Virus record (IMG/VR): IMGVR_UViG_3300020408_000003 | Coordinates: 1-64,000 of that record | Direction: 5' to 3' (one strand) | DNA: 64,000 bases | Source of the DNA: a virus | In this document: one piece after another, positions 23,848 to 31,895 of the stretch | Position numbering within the stretch: position 1 is the stretch's first letter | Layout: each line of letters opens with the position of its first letter | Made by a program: the position numbers and the translations under genes | The notes under the pieces: generated by a model | The model's database searches: none | Told to the model about the DNA's origin: nothing | The model's input: the letters and a program-made list of their open reading frames with translations, nothing else

Positions 23848-24650
23848 TCATAACTCACGTTTTGTTCTTTTTCTCTATCATCTTTTTCATATTGCAATCT
23901 ATATGTATTGTTTTTCTTGATAACGTATTCTAATATAGGCATACTATTTGTAAAATTAATCCATGCAGATAAATCTTTTGGAAAGCATGCTCCTCCAAAA
24001 CCTCGTTTTCCATCAAATCCTGGTACTCTTGTATGAGATTGGCCAATTCTAGGATCTGTACCAATAGCATTTATAATCTTACCAAAGTTTCCACCGAAAT
24101 TATCTACTGCATCGTATAATTCATTATACCATAAAACCTTTGTTGCTAAAAAACAATTGATTCCGTATTTTACAAAAGATGCGTCAGTCAATGACATATG
24201 AAACGTAGGACAGGGTTTACATATACTATACTCTTTATAAAATTGTTCTACCTTTTCTGTTGTTTCTTTTTGACCTCCAAAGACTTGAATTGAAGGATTG
24301 ATTATATCTTCGTTAGCATTCTTTTCTGTAAGAAATTCTGGATTATATACTATTTTTAAATTATTTAAATTTTTTAAAATATTAGGTGGTATTGTAGATT
24401 TTATAACTATAATTCCACATTTAGTATTTTTTAATTTATTTAAAATATTTTCTAATATGTATGTATTACAAGTACCGTTTTCACTCATAGGAGTTGGCAC
24501 ACAAACAAACGTTATATCAGAATTTATATCAGAATAATTTTCATCATTATTATATTTAGGATCTATAATTTGTTTTTTAACGTCGTATTGAAAAGCATAA
24601 TCAACTGCTTTACCAACAAATCCGTGACCAATGATCGTGATATTAAGCAT
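23844..24650 (-). CDS. UDP-glucose 6-dehydrogenase-like protein, short form
   Basis: 268 residues against about 390-450 for full-length enzymes. The N-terminal GHGFVGKAV binds NAD, FVCVPTP and STIPP follow, and the catalytic cysteine is in GFGGACFPKD. The C-terminal UDP-binding domain is missing, so activity would need an unusual dimer or it may have a changed substrate. It is coupled to the epimerase, suggesting a UDP-glucose to UDP-glucuronate to UDP-galacturonate route. Confidence 0.8.
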   Translation of the reverse strand: MLNITIIGHGFVGKAVDYAFQYDVKKQIIDPKYNNDENYSDINSDITFVCVPTPMSENGTCNTYILENILNKLKNTKCGIIVIKSTIPPNILKNLNNLKIVYNPEFLTEKNANEDIINPSIQVFGGQKETTEKVEQFYKEYSICKPCPTFHMSLTDASFVKYGINCFLATKVLWYNELYDAVDNFGGNFGKIINAIGTDPRIGQSHTRVPGFDGKRGFGGACFPKDLSAWINFTNSMPILEYVIKKNNTYRLQYEKDDREKEQNVSYE

Positions 24651-24656
24651 TGCGAA

Positions 24657-25682
24657 TTAAACCATAAATTCATTTAATGGATGATCTATCTTTCTTTGTA
24701 CACGTATTTCTTTCGGTCTTTTACCGGTATATAATCTTTTAAAACCTCCTGCATTTTTATATGGACCTGCTCTACAAACATTATCAAGAAATCGAATAAA
24801 AATACAAAGAGTATCTTCGTGTTGGGCTGGTGTTGTACCTAATTTTTCTGATAAAGCTATAAGACCTGTATCTGTAAAATCATCAAGAGCCATTCCCTTT
24901 GGTCGTTCAAAACATTCTAGCAATCCATCTCGAGCATTCGATCCACACATCAACATGCTATTTGGATCTACGTTATTCGGATGATAGTGAGCTATATCAG
25001 CAGATGCCATCGCAAATGGAAAGTTCCAACGTTTGATTCCTTCTTGTAAATGATATTCATTTAAAAAATTAGTAGTTGTACGAATTGAACGTGGAGTATT
25101 AGCTCTTACAAATTTAGAACATCTTTCAGCTTGATAAACTCCGTCAGTGCACATATACTCTGCGACGCTTTGACCTTTACGAGGATGCGGAGGAATATTA
25201 CCTACAGACGTATTCATAGATCTTTTTTGTCTTTTCCACTTTCGAGTAAGATCAATCATCTCATCTATCGTTTCATATTTTCCGAAATGAGTTACGATGC
25301 TATTTCTATATCCGTGATCGTAAGTACCGCTAAATCCACTACCAGTTGCTCTATGAAATATATAAGTCCATATCCAGGTTTTTAAAGTCCAACTTTCTGT
25401 TTTATATTTTAAAATACGCTCTTTAACTTGATCTGGTCTTTTATGAAACTGAGGACTTTTTTCTTTGTTTTGCAAATCTTCAAGAACATAATTAAATCCT
25501 TCGGTCCAACGAGAAACAGAATTATACACGCCGTTTTGCATTAATGGATCATTTACTATTTTATTAGCTTCTTCTCCTAACGGATCGGTTGTGCCTATAT
25601 GACAATTGTCTTCTAACCATTTTGCTCTTGGCCAGAAATATTCAACATATGTTTTATAATTTTCTCTTTGTACTAAATTCAT
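24657..25682 (-). CDS. Putative DNA-glycosylase-like protein, possibly aGPT-PPlase related
   Basis: 341 residues. It is predominantly helical, with TWIWTYIFHRATGSGFSGTYDHGYRNS and SADIAHYHPNNVDPNSMLMCGSNARDGLLE as the most structured parts. The general look recalls the glycosylase-like proteins linked to hypermodified thymine in phages (alpha-glutamyl/putrescinyl thymine pyrophosphorylase group), but this is an impression, not a search result. It lies last in the nucleotide-modification block 24.65-29.4 kb. Confidence 0.45.
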   Translation of the reverse strand: MNLVQRENYKTYVEYFWPRAKWLEDNCHIGTTDPLGEEANKIVNDPLMQNGVYNSVSRWTEGFNYVLEDLQNKEKSPQFHKRPDQVKERILKYKTESWTLKTWIWTYIFHRATGSGFSGTYDHGYRNSIVTHFGKYETIDEMIDLTRKWKRQKRSMNTSVGNIPPHPRKGQSVAEYMCTDGVYQAERCSKFVRANTPRSIRTTTNFLNEYHLQEGIKRWNFPFAMASADIAHYHPNNVDPNSMLMCGSNARDGLLECFERPKGMALDDFTDTGLIALSEKLGTTPAQHEDTLCIFIRFLDNVCRAGPYKNAGGFKRLYTGKRPKEIRVQRKIDHPLNEFMV

Positions 25683-25690
25683 CGTAAATC

Positions 25691-26674
25691 CTATATTGTA
25701 AGTGGATTGCTGCCGAAATCGTTTCTACGATAATTGGGTGGAGCGATATGTACACTTGATCCTTTTTCCATAAAATTCAATGCGTATTTTTCTGGATCCA
25801 TATCATACCAAAAACGAGGTGGCATAACAATATTTCCTTTTGATTCGTCTGTAAGAATACTTATAAAGTCATCAGTAATACGTTTTCTTTCAGATTGAGA
25901 ACCAAAAAATGGTGTACCTTTGTAATATCCAGTTTTAGGAAGTTTACGCTTTTCATATTCTACTGGCACGGGTGCAGCAAATTTAGGATCATCAGTACAC
26001 TCTTTAGCTTGCTTTATGTATTCTTTAATCATTGCTTTTAGATCAACGTTATTGTGTCGAAGTAAATGATGTCGAATGTCTATGGAACCAAAACAAAATG
26101 TAATATTACCTTCTATTGGTTTATCTCGAAATAAATTTTTTAAACCAGTTTTTAAAGCTCCGTGTAAAGTAGCTCCATCTCTACGGTATATCTTATCTGT
26201 TTTATCGCTAAAAGCTAAAGTATGAGAATCGCCTACAGTAATTCCTTTCATATTAAGATCTTCTTGTTTTAAGATAGGAATATTTTTTAATAAAGCTTCA
26301 AGCTTATCGCACCATTGCTCAGTTACTTTATGATACGTACTAGAATTTCCAATTCTTTTTCTAAAATTATCGGTCCATATCTTTATATCCCATTCGAGTG
26401 ATACAATCTTTTTACACATAAAGAGAGTATTAATGCGATCGTAAATATCTCTATCGATACCACCAAAAAGATTAATTGATCCAGTAAAGTTAACTCCATG
26501 ATTAATGTATACTATATCTGCATTTTGAATATTTTTTGTGCACGTATGATCTATCTTCGCATTTAGTTGATCTGCCCATATTTGAGCATAACCAAGATTA
26601 TGAGACTTCGGGGCTTTCGGTATATTCGACAGAGGATTGGTAATTACCAAAGACATATTCAACTCCTGCTTCAT
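25691..26674 (-). CDS. GDSH-motif (SGNH-like) protein of unknown function
   Basis: 327 residues. ITVGDSHTLAFS (GDSH at 148-151) resembles block I of SGNH hydrolases, and SIDIRHHLLRH could carry further active-site residues. A full SGNH catalytic set is not clear. The start overlaps the degenerate deaminase gene by 77 nt; ATG 26656 (MSLVITN) is an alternative. Its position between base-modification genes suggests action on modified nucleotides or their donors. Confidence 0.5.
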   Translation of the reverse strand: MKQELNMSLVITNPLSNIPKAPKSHNLGYAQIWADQLNAKIDHTCTKNIQNADIVYINHGVNFTGSINLFGGIDRDIYDRINTLFMCKKIVSLEWDIKIWTDNFRKRIGNSSTYHKVTEQWCDKLEALLKNIPILKQEDLNMKGITVGDSHTLAFSDKTDKIYRRDGATLHGALKTGLKNLFRDKPIEGNITFCFGSIDIRHHLLRHNNVDLKAMIKEYIKQAKECTDDPKFAAPVPVEYEKRKLPKTGYYKGTPFFGSQSERKRITDDFISILTDESKGNIVMPPRFWYDMDPEKYALNFMEKGSSVHIAPPNYRRNDFGSNPLTI

Positions 26675-26888
26675 TATATATTTTTTCAGATTCAGACCAT
26701 CTTCGTGTCCAAATATCGGGATATCTGTACTTAGGCATTATAACACGTTTTATACCCATTTGTACAATGTTTTTTGTATATTCAGGCGAAGGCGGAAGAC
26801 CGTAAATATATAAATCTGTGCCAATCATGACTTCGCCTTTATCGGTTTCTTTGGCTAAATCTATGTATTTCATATTGTATGAACTCAT
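26598..26888 (-). CDS. Degenerate deoxycytidylate-deaminase-like protein lacking zinc ligands
   Basis: 96 residues. LYIYGLPPSPEYTKNIVQMGIKRVI lines up with MYITGLPTCHRCAKAIIQVGIKRVF of the intact dCMP deaminase one gene upstream, and the following SESEKIYNEAGVEY with LTESLFKEAKIYY. The CxxC zinc motif has become PSPEY and the HAE half is absent. It is thus a catalytically dead paralogue, kept intact as an ORF; it could be a regulator or subunit. Confidence 0.7.
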   Translation of the reverse strand: MSSYNMKYIDLAKETDKGEVMIGTDLYIYGLPPSPEYTKNIVQMGIKRVIMPKYRYPDIWTRRWSESEKIYNEAGVEYVFGNYQSSVEYTESPEVS

Positions 26889-27355
26889 ACTTTTCTCCCG
26901 AGTTTTACATCTAAAAATTTTTTTAGTTCGTCTAACATTTTTTGCTCGTATATTCTACCAGCTTCACCATTAAAATTGCGATTACGCGGTGAGGGATGAT
27001 CAATTTTGTAATTATCTATAGCATATTTTTTACACACTCTAGCTACAAGATGACCAAGCGCTATGATAACTTTTTTTCCTTTTACTGCTTTTTGTAAAGC
27101 GGATTCATCAACTTGTTTAATATCTTTACAGTTCATGATATGCGGTATTACATTATGAAAATCCCATTCTTCTAAACCAAGTCTAACAGTCCAATCTTCT
27201 AATCGAGCAAAAGTTCCGTGTGGCTGTATTTTACCTTCTTTAAATTTTTTTCTAAAGGTATCAGAATTTCTAGAAGAAGGAGATTCTCCTAATATTAATA
27301 CATCATTAGACAATTTGTGATTACTTAAAAAATCTAAAACATTTGATAATTTCAT
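26885..27355 (-). CDS. Uracil-DNA-glycosylase superfamily-like protein
   Basis: 156 residues. VLILGESPSS (motif 1 region, 23-27) and HPSPRN (120-125, motif 2-like), with a VIIALGHLVARV strand-helix between, fit the UDG fold (families 4-6 and relatives). The usual catalytic Asp/Asn of motif 1 is replaced by ESPS, so uracil excision is uncertain. It is coupled (ATGA-type) to the deaminase genes on both sides, pointing to handling of modified or deaminated bases. Confidence 0.6.
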   Translation of the reverse strand: MKLSNVLDFLSNHKLSNDVLILGESPSSRNSDTFRKKFKEGKIQPHGTFARLEDWTVRLGLEEWDFHNVIPHIMNCKDIKQVDESALQKAVKGKKVIIALGHLVARVCKKYAIDNYKIDHPSPRNRNFNGEAGRIYEQKMLDELKKFLDVKLGRKV

Positions 27356-27816
27356 TGATCTGGCTCCACTATTTGATAATATATTTTTGCTTCTTTAAAT
27401 AAACTTTCTGTTAATTTCCAAGAATCAATCCATCTTTCTGGTATTTTTGCTCTTATAAAAACTCTTTTTATTCCAACTTGTATTATGGCTTTAGCACATC
27501 GATGACATGTTGGAAGACCAGTTATATACATTGCGGCTCCTTCTAATGGTACTCCACTATTCGTAGCATTGTATATAGCATTTTCTTCAGCATGAACTAT
27601 ATAGTCATATTTAAGAATTCGGTTACTATATTTATCAGGACAGTCTTTTATACCACGAGGAAACCCATTATATCCTTGAGTTAATATTTGTCCTTTTTTA
27701 CCAACTACTATAGCACCGATCTTTGTCGATGGATCTTTAGACCAAGACGAAATCTGATCTGCAATATCTAAATATCTTTTATCCCAATCATTTAACAAGG
27801 TGAAAATGCCTTTCAT
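27352..27816 (-). CDS. cd: Deoxycytidylate (dCMP) deaminase
   Basis: 154 residues. The zinc and catalytic residues are present: HAEENAI (H75, E77) and PTCHRC (C104, C107). WSKDPSTKIGAIVV is the usual N-terminal signature. It converts dCMP to dUMP, which ThyX (18640-19317) turns into dTMP. Overlaps the thymidylate-synthase-like gene upstream by 29 nt and the UDG-like gene downstream by 4 nt. Confidence 0.92.
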   Translation of the reverse strand: MKGIFTLLNDWDKRYLDIADQISSWSKDPSTKIGAIVVGKKGQILTQGYNGFPRGIKDCPDKYSNRILKYDYIVHAEENAIYNATNSGVPLEGAAMYITGLPTCHRCAKAIIQVGIKRVFIRAKIPERWIDSWKLTESLFKEAKIYYQIVEPDQ

Positions 27817-28483
27817 ATACGTGAAGATTTTGTACTTGCCAAATCATATGACCTAATGATATTTTATCACCAGTATCGTATTCTTCAAACTTGCAATCAT
27901 TCCAATCTTTAACTAATCTATTCATGATTTCAAACTGCCAAGCGTAATCATTTTTATAACCAAAGACTACATCATTAGAACGCATTTGAACTACAGCATG
28001 TAAGATATTATCTCGTATGTAATACGTAACGCTATTAGTACAAATAAAATCGTTTTTACCGTTTTCATTATATTCCATCCAAATTGAAGGGCGATTGTAA
28101 ACCATACAAGCACGACGGCTATCTGGGTTTCTTATCAGTTCATCTAATACTTGACCGTATTGGTTATGGTATTTATCATTGAAAATTAGATGACCGTAGT
28201 TAGAATTAATTTCTCCATGTTTATTTGCTGAATATTCCCAACATTTAGGTGGATCTTCAAATTCTCTTATGTCATTAATATTAGTCGACTGACTATCATA
28301 CCATTTTATCTCGCTGTCGATATATTCTTGACTTGGTGTTCCGAATATAGATGGTTCATCTGCTATGAATGATGCACCGATTAATTCAATCGTTGACATA
28401 CCACTTCTATCAATAGTAAATGCTTTATCGTATAATTCATCGATAAAATGTTTACGTATGTCGTTTACAGTCATCATTCGCAT
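27788..28483 (-). CDS. Thymidylate-synthase family protein, probable dCMP hydroxymethylase (gp42-like)
   Basis: 231 residues. The nucleophile is C148 (FICTNS), RSNDVVFG (168-175) matches the RSxDxxxG phosphate/substrate segment, and HVYERH (221-) the HxY motif. At the position where thymidylate synthases have Asn (PFN), this protein has Asp179 (YKND), the change linked to cytosine instead of uracil substrates in T4 dCMP hydroxymethylase. So 5-hydroxymethyl-dCMP synthesis is the best guess. ThyX elsewhere already covers dTMP. Several starts are possible (28483, 28477, 28474). Confidence 0.72.
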   Translation of the reverse strand: MRMMTVNDIRKHFIDELYDKAFTIDRSGMSTIELIGASFIADEPSIFGTPSQEYIDSEIKWYDSQSTNINDIREFEDPPKCWEYSANKHGEINSNYGHLIFNDKYHNQYGQVLDELIRNPDSRRACMVYNRPSIWMEYNENGKNDFICTNSVTYYIRDNILHAVVQMRSNDVVFGYKNDYAWQFEIMNRLVKDWNDCKFEEYDTGDKISLGHMIWQVQNLHVYERHFHLVK

Positions 28484-28883
28484 CTTGTACTCTCTTTCTC
28501 AAATCTGATGTTGAAAATTTGTGGTCTCTTTTATTAAAGTGTAATTGTATACCACGCTTTTTACATTCATCCTTTCCAGTAAAATCTTTATCACGGTATT
28601 CTTCACCTAAAATTCTTATATCGATCGGATACATGTTTATTATATCACATAATTCTGTTTCTGTACAATAAATAATTACTTCATCAACGTATTTTATAGC
28701 GCATAATTGTGCTTGTCTTTCTACAATAGATTGAACTGGAGGATTTTTGTTCTCTCTATCAAGAGAAGGATCTACTTGTAAGCCAACTATCAAATGATCA
28801 CAAACTGATTTTGCTTCACGTAACATCGCTACATGACCAGCATGTAATAAATCAAAAGTGCTGCAAGTAAATCCGACTTTCAT
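28452..28883 (-). CDS. Cytidylyltransferase-like protein (TagD/GlpCT type)
   Basis: 143 residues. HAGH (FDLLHAGHVAMLREA) and a C-terminal STSDLRKR (compare ISTTxLxxR) define a glycerol-3-phosphate or similar cytidylyltransferase. These join CTP to a phosphorylated alcohol or sugar. Its 3' end overlaps the dCMP-hydroxymethylase-like gene by 32 nt. In this context it could make a CDP-linked donor for a base or envelope modification (inference). Confidence 0.82.
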   Translation of the reverse strand: MKVGFTCSTFDLLHAGHVAMLREAKSVCDHLIVGLQVDPSLDRENKNPPVQSIVERQAQLCAIKYVDEVIIYCTETELCDIINMYPIDIRILGEEYRDKDFTGKDECKKRGIQLHFNKRDHKFSTSDLRKRVQDANDDCKRHT

Positions 28884-29053
28884 TCTACTGCATCTTCAAT
28901 ACAAACAAAACTCGTACCAAGTTCTGCTTCTTCTTTATGCAATATTGCATTCTTCCAACATTCATATTCACCAGTATAATAATCAAGTGATTCGCCTTCG
29001 ACTATTCCTTGAGCGTTAATCACAACAGCGACAAGTATATAACCTAAGATCAT
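28880..29053 (-). CDS. Small secreted or anchored protein (57 aa)
   Basis: ATG 29053 overlaps the stop of the upstream gene (ATGA) and the stop overlaps the next ATG at 28883 (ATGA). The product starts with a hydrophobic segment (MILGYILVAVVINAQG) and has two cysteines (C32 and C50) in the rest. The two stop-start overlaps support a real gene. Function unknown. Confidence 0.55.
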   Translation of the reverse strand: MILGYILVAVVINAQGIVEGESLDYYTGEYECWKNAILHKEEAELGTSFVCIEDAVE

Positions 29054-29412
29054 GATTCCTCGTCTGATTTAATTACTTTACTTTTTTTCTTTCGATTTAA
29101 AAAATCATGATCTGCGTTTTGACCTTGCATTTTACCGCGACAATATTCTACGATGAATGAACCGTAGTTAATCATATCTTTTGCAGAATCTTCGATTGAT
29201 TCGAAGTTAGGATCATAGTCAGGATCGTTTTGCATTGCTTCGATAACTGATCGCATACGAAGCATTTTAGCATGAATAATATCTAAAAGCGTTGCTACAC
29301 CTTGTGGATAATAATCTGCTTGTTGTATGCGCGAATTAGGATTTTGATAATCATTACCTTTTTTAGCTTGTAGTTCTGCGCATTCTTGTAAAACTTTAAT
29401 TGATTCTTTCAT
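29050..29412 (-). CDS. Nmad1/DUF1599-like protein
   Basis: 120 residues. KKGNDYQNPNSRIQQADYYPQG followed by IHAKMLRMRSVIE recalls the DUF1599, or nucleotide-modification-associated domain 1, family, which is found near base-modifying genes in phages. I rate the match moderate. It is the first gene after the promoter at 29430-29458 and heads the modification block. Confidence 0.55.
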   Translation of the reverse strand: MKESIKVLQECAELQAKKGNDYQNPNSRIQQADYYPQGVATLLDIIHAKMLRMRSVIEAMQNDPDYDPNFESIEDSAKDMINYGSFIVEYCRGKMQGQNADHDFLNRKKKSKVIKSDEES

Positions 29413-29429
29413 TATACACCTCCGAATAT

Positions 29430-29458
29430 ATTATACACTATTAAATTTTTTTTGTACA
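29430..29458 (-). promoter_or_regulatory. Early-type promoter for the modification block
   Basis: Minus strand TGTACA, 17-nt spacer, TATAAT (29435-29430), 18 nt upstream of ATG 29412, which has GGAGG. Confidence 0.75.
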
Positions 29459-29464
29459 TAGGTA

Positions 29465-29968
29465 TTAAGCAACTTCTTCTAGAGATGGGGGTGGAGGATA
29501 AGGAAAACGCATCTCTCCATCTATATTTTGAAGAAGTTCAAGAGCACGATTAGCTTCTACATAACCACAGATTTCGTAGTTAGCTTGTTTATTTGCTTCA
29601 AGTGGAGTCCAACGATTTCCATCAGCCCATTTCCAAACAACAATGTATTTGACTGTGCCGTCGTTGATGCGGTCTTGTGCATATGGACTTAGCTTAACGC
29701 CTTTCTTAGCGAACTGCTTATATTCCATTTCACCAAAATCTTTGTGCATAGTATCGTATTGAAAACCCCAATAAACTTCTTGCTTAGAGTCAACTTGACA
29801 CTGATGATACTCGGGAAACTCTGCTTCCCAACGTCTACGTTCACTCATAAGATCGAGATCGCGTTTACCGCTTTGATAACTTTTTTCTGCACGCTCACGT
29901 AAACGTTTTAAAATATAATTGTCTGGCGTAGCAGATACAATTTTATTAATTTCAATAAATTTATTCAT
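29465..29968 (-). CDS. Phage protein of unknown function
   Basis: 167 residues. Tryptophan-rich centre (YIVVWKWADGNRWTPLEANKQ) and a proline-rich end (YPPPPSL). No known domain recognised. It follows two small genes in the operon driven from 30450-30477. Confidence 0.6.
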   Translation of the reverse strand: MNKFIEINKIVSATPDNYILKRLRERAEKSYQSGKRDLDLMSERRRWEAEFPEYHQCQVDSKQEVYWGFQYDTMHKDFGEMEYKQFAKKGVKLSPYAQDRINDGTVKYIVVWKWADGNRWTPLEANKQANYEICGYVEANRALELLQNIDGEMRFPYPPPPSLEEVA

Positions 29969-29978
29969 AATATGTTTC

Positions 29979-30161
29979 TCACTTAATATTAGATAATACT
30001 TTACAAATTTCTTTTACTGTAAAACAGTTAATAATATTGCCTTGTAATTCACGATAATTTTTTGGTTTATAATCTTGAATTATATCAATAGCAGTTGTTT
30101 TAGCTTCATAAGAAGCTTCGGTGAATTTTACTTTAAATTCTTTTATTATTTTATTAATCAT
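29979..30161 (-). CDS. Small helical protein of unknown function
   Basis: 60 residues, basic N-terminal half. Its start overlaps the stop of the upstream gene. No family recognised. Confidence 0.5.
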   Translation of the reverse strand: MINKIIKEFKVKFTEASYEAKTTAIDIIQDYKPKNYRELQGNIINCFTVKEICKVLSNIK

Positions 30162-30421
30162 TAAACTAACCCTTCTAATACAGTAAAAGCTTTTTCAAAT
30201 AAATCGTGTACAGCTGAATCATACTCGAAACCAGATTCTACACCAAAATCAAAACTTGAAGAAGTTCTAAATGAATCAAAATATCCAAAAGTAATAAAAG
30301 CTTTTGCTAATTCTAATGGATCGTTAGATGCACATACAATTCCTGTACTATTGTGAAGTTCTAATTTACCTTCACCTGCGCTTAAATAATGTATTTTATC
30401 AAATATTGGTGTATCAATCAT
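30161..30421 (-). CDS. Small acidic protein of unknown function
   Basis: 86 residues, rich in Phe and Ser (GYFDSFRTSSSFDFG). First gene after the repeated-leader promoter, so probably early. Possibly a host-takeover protein judging only by size and position. Confidence 0.55.
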   Translation of the reverse strand: MIDTPIFDKIHYLSAGEGKLELHNSTGIVCASNDPLELAKAFITFGYFDSFRTSSSFDFGVESGFEYDSAVHDLFEKAFTVLEGLV

Positions 30422-30449
30422 AATATAATTTCTCCTTGTTATAATACTA

Positions 30450-30477
30450 ATATAATACTTTTTTCAGAAATGTACAC
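30450..30477 (-). promoter_or_regulatory. Early-type promoter, copy C of a repeated leader
   Basis: Minus strand TGTACA, spacer TTTCTGAAAAAAGTAT (16 nt, one base different from copy B), TATATT. Copies B and C also share the flanking A/T tract and a GTTAT-type segment on the downstream side. Confidence 0.7.
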
Positions 30478-30535
30478 GGTAAAAACGCATTTTTTTTAAA
30501 TTAATTGAATTTTTTATGTAATTGTGTCTTTTATG

Positions 30536-31459
30536 TTACACATTACGATAGACATATTCTAATGCTCTATCTGCTTCTTTTTTAATCGGACGTTTTTGAT
30601 ACCAATTACCGTTATCGATATCAAACTCACGACATAGATTTGTGATTTCATCCACGTTTATAGGATATTTAGACTTAATAGCATTACCAGCTATAGCAAC
30701 CATAATTTGATACATCTTATGATACCAACCAGTTTTAGTAATCGTCTTATATTCATTTGCTAATTGCATAGGCCAAAATGGACAATCGCGATAAGAAGAC
30801 CAAGAAAAATCATTATCAAGTTTATTTTTCTTATATTCTAAAACTTCTTTCTGCAATGCTTCAGGTAATCTATCGAAAAAACTATTAAGCGTAGCTTTTT
30901 CTGGCATAGGATGTTTTGCTATTAAAGCATCGGGATCAAGAACATCACCATTGTTACTGAATATAAAATTAAAAGCACGATCATATTTCGCAGGGATATA
31001 ATACATTCTCGATAAGTCTTTAGTTTGCTTATCGCCAAGTTCACCGAGTTCGGATTGGAGTGCAAACCAGAATTTTCTAATTCTATCGTTCGGGACATTG
31101 TTTCTAACTGGGAACACGAGTCGGAACTTTGGAGCATTAGTCTTAGAGCTTGCAGTACTATAACACACAAAACGCAAATGACTAAAGCGAGTAAGTAGCT
31201 CATCTTTTAAATCTCCTTTAAATTCAAAATCATCAACATCAACACAACACCATTGAGACCATTCGATAACGTTATCGTTTGCTCGTGTAGTATCTTTTTT
31301 ATACACAGCAGGAGATATTAGAACAGCGTCTTTCTTTGATTTAAGTTTTCTTTTAGATAAATCATATAATAATTTTTCGAAAGAATCAAAATCTTGATGT
31401 TCTAATATCTTATCAGTTTTGTTATCGAATATATTTTTAAATATTGTGTATTTAATCAT
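30536..31459 (-). CDS. Primase-polymerase (AEP)-like protein
   Basis: 307 residues. VDVDDF (about 73-78) gives a DxD-type metal site, CYSTASSKTNAPKFRLVFPV matches the second strand region, and DLSRMYYIPA resembles the DxxR...P motif of primase-polymerases. The histidine normally expected after the ST segment is not seen. A primase activity for the fork is possible; no gp61-type primase is visible in this window. Its start abuts the stop of the MazG-like gene. Confidence 0.55.
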   Translation of the reverse strand: MIKYTIFKNIFDNKTDKILEHQDFDSFEKLLYDLSKRKLKSKKDAVLISPAVYKKDTTRANDNVIEWSQWCCVDVDDFEFKGDLKDELLTRFSHLRFVCYSTASSKTNAPKFRLVFPVRNNVPNDRIRKFWFALQSELGELGDKQTKDLSRMYYIPAKYDRAFNFIFSNNGDVLDPDALIAKHPMPEKATLNSFFDRLPEALQKEVLEYKKNKLDNDFSWSSYRDCPFWPMQLANEYKTITKTGWYHKMYQIMVAIAGNAIKSKYPINVDEITNLCREFDIDNGNWYQKRPIKKEADRALEYVYRNV

Positions 31460-31890
31460 TATCTTTTCTTAATACCATCATTTATATTTCCATGATTCTT
31501 CTTATGGCTAGGACCTTTCCATCCATCTGGTTTAATTAAATCAGGTAATCCTAAAGGATTTGGTCTTGACGGTTTAACACCGGGTTCTTTTGACATATTA
31601 GCTTTATGTACGCTATTCCACGCTTTATACGCATCAACGCCAAAAGCATCTAAAGTACCGATGGCAACAACGCAAAGATCGATTAATCCATCAACTATCT
31701 CTTCAGGATTTTTATCTGTAAAAGCAGCTTTACGTGTTTCATCTAGTTCTTCTTTTAAAAAGTTAAGACGAAATTCTAAAAACTTTTCAAGCTTATGCAA
31801 TTCGCCTTTATCTTTTGTTTTTTTAAACCAATCATGTACACCAAACTTAGCATGCATGTTATTAATATCTTTTACCCAATTTTTTGTCAT
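31459..31890 (-). CDS. MazG-like / phosphoribosyl-ATP-pyrophosphohydrolase-like protein
   Basis: 143 residues. FLKEELDETRKA and EEIVDGLIDLCVVAIG form the ExxE...ExxD metal site of all-alpha NTP pyrophosphatases, followed by AWNSVHKANMSK, a typical C-terminal signature. It would hydrolyse nucleoside triphosphates or ppGpp-like nucleotides. Similar proteins are frequent in marine myoviruses. It has its own promoter (31896-31924). Confidence 0.82.
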   Translation of the reverse strand: MTKNWVKDINNMHAKFGVHDWFKKTKDKGELHKLEKFLEFRLNFLKEELDETRKAAFTDKNPEEIVDGLIDLCVVAIGTLDAFGVDAYKAWNSVHKANMSKEPGVKPSRPNPLGLPDLIKPDGWKGPSHKKNHGNINDGIKKR

Positions 31891-31895
31891 ATTAT

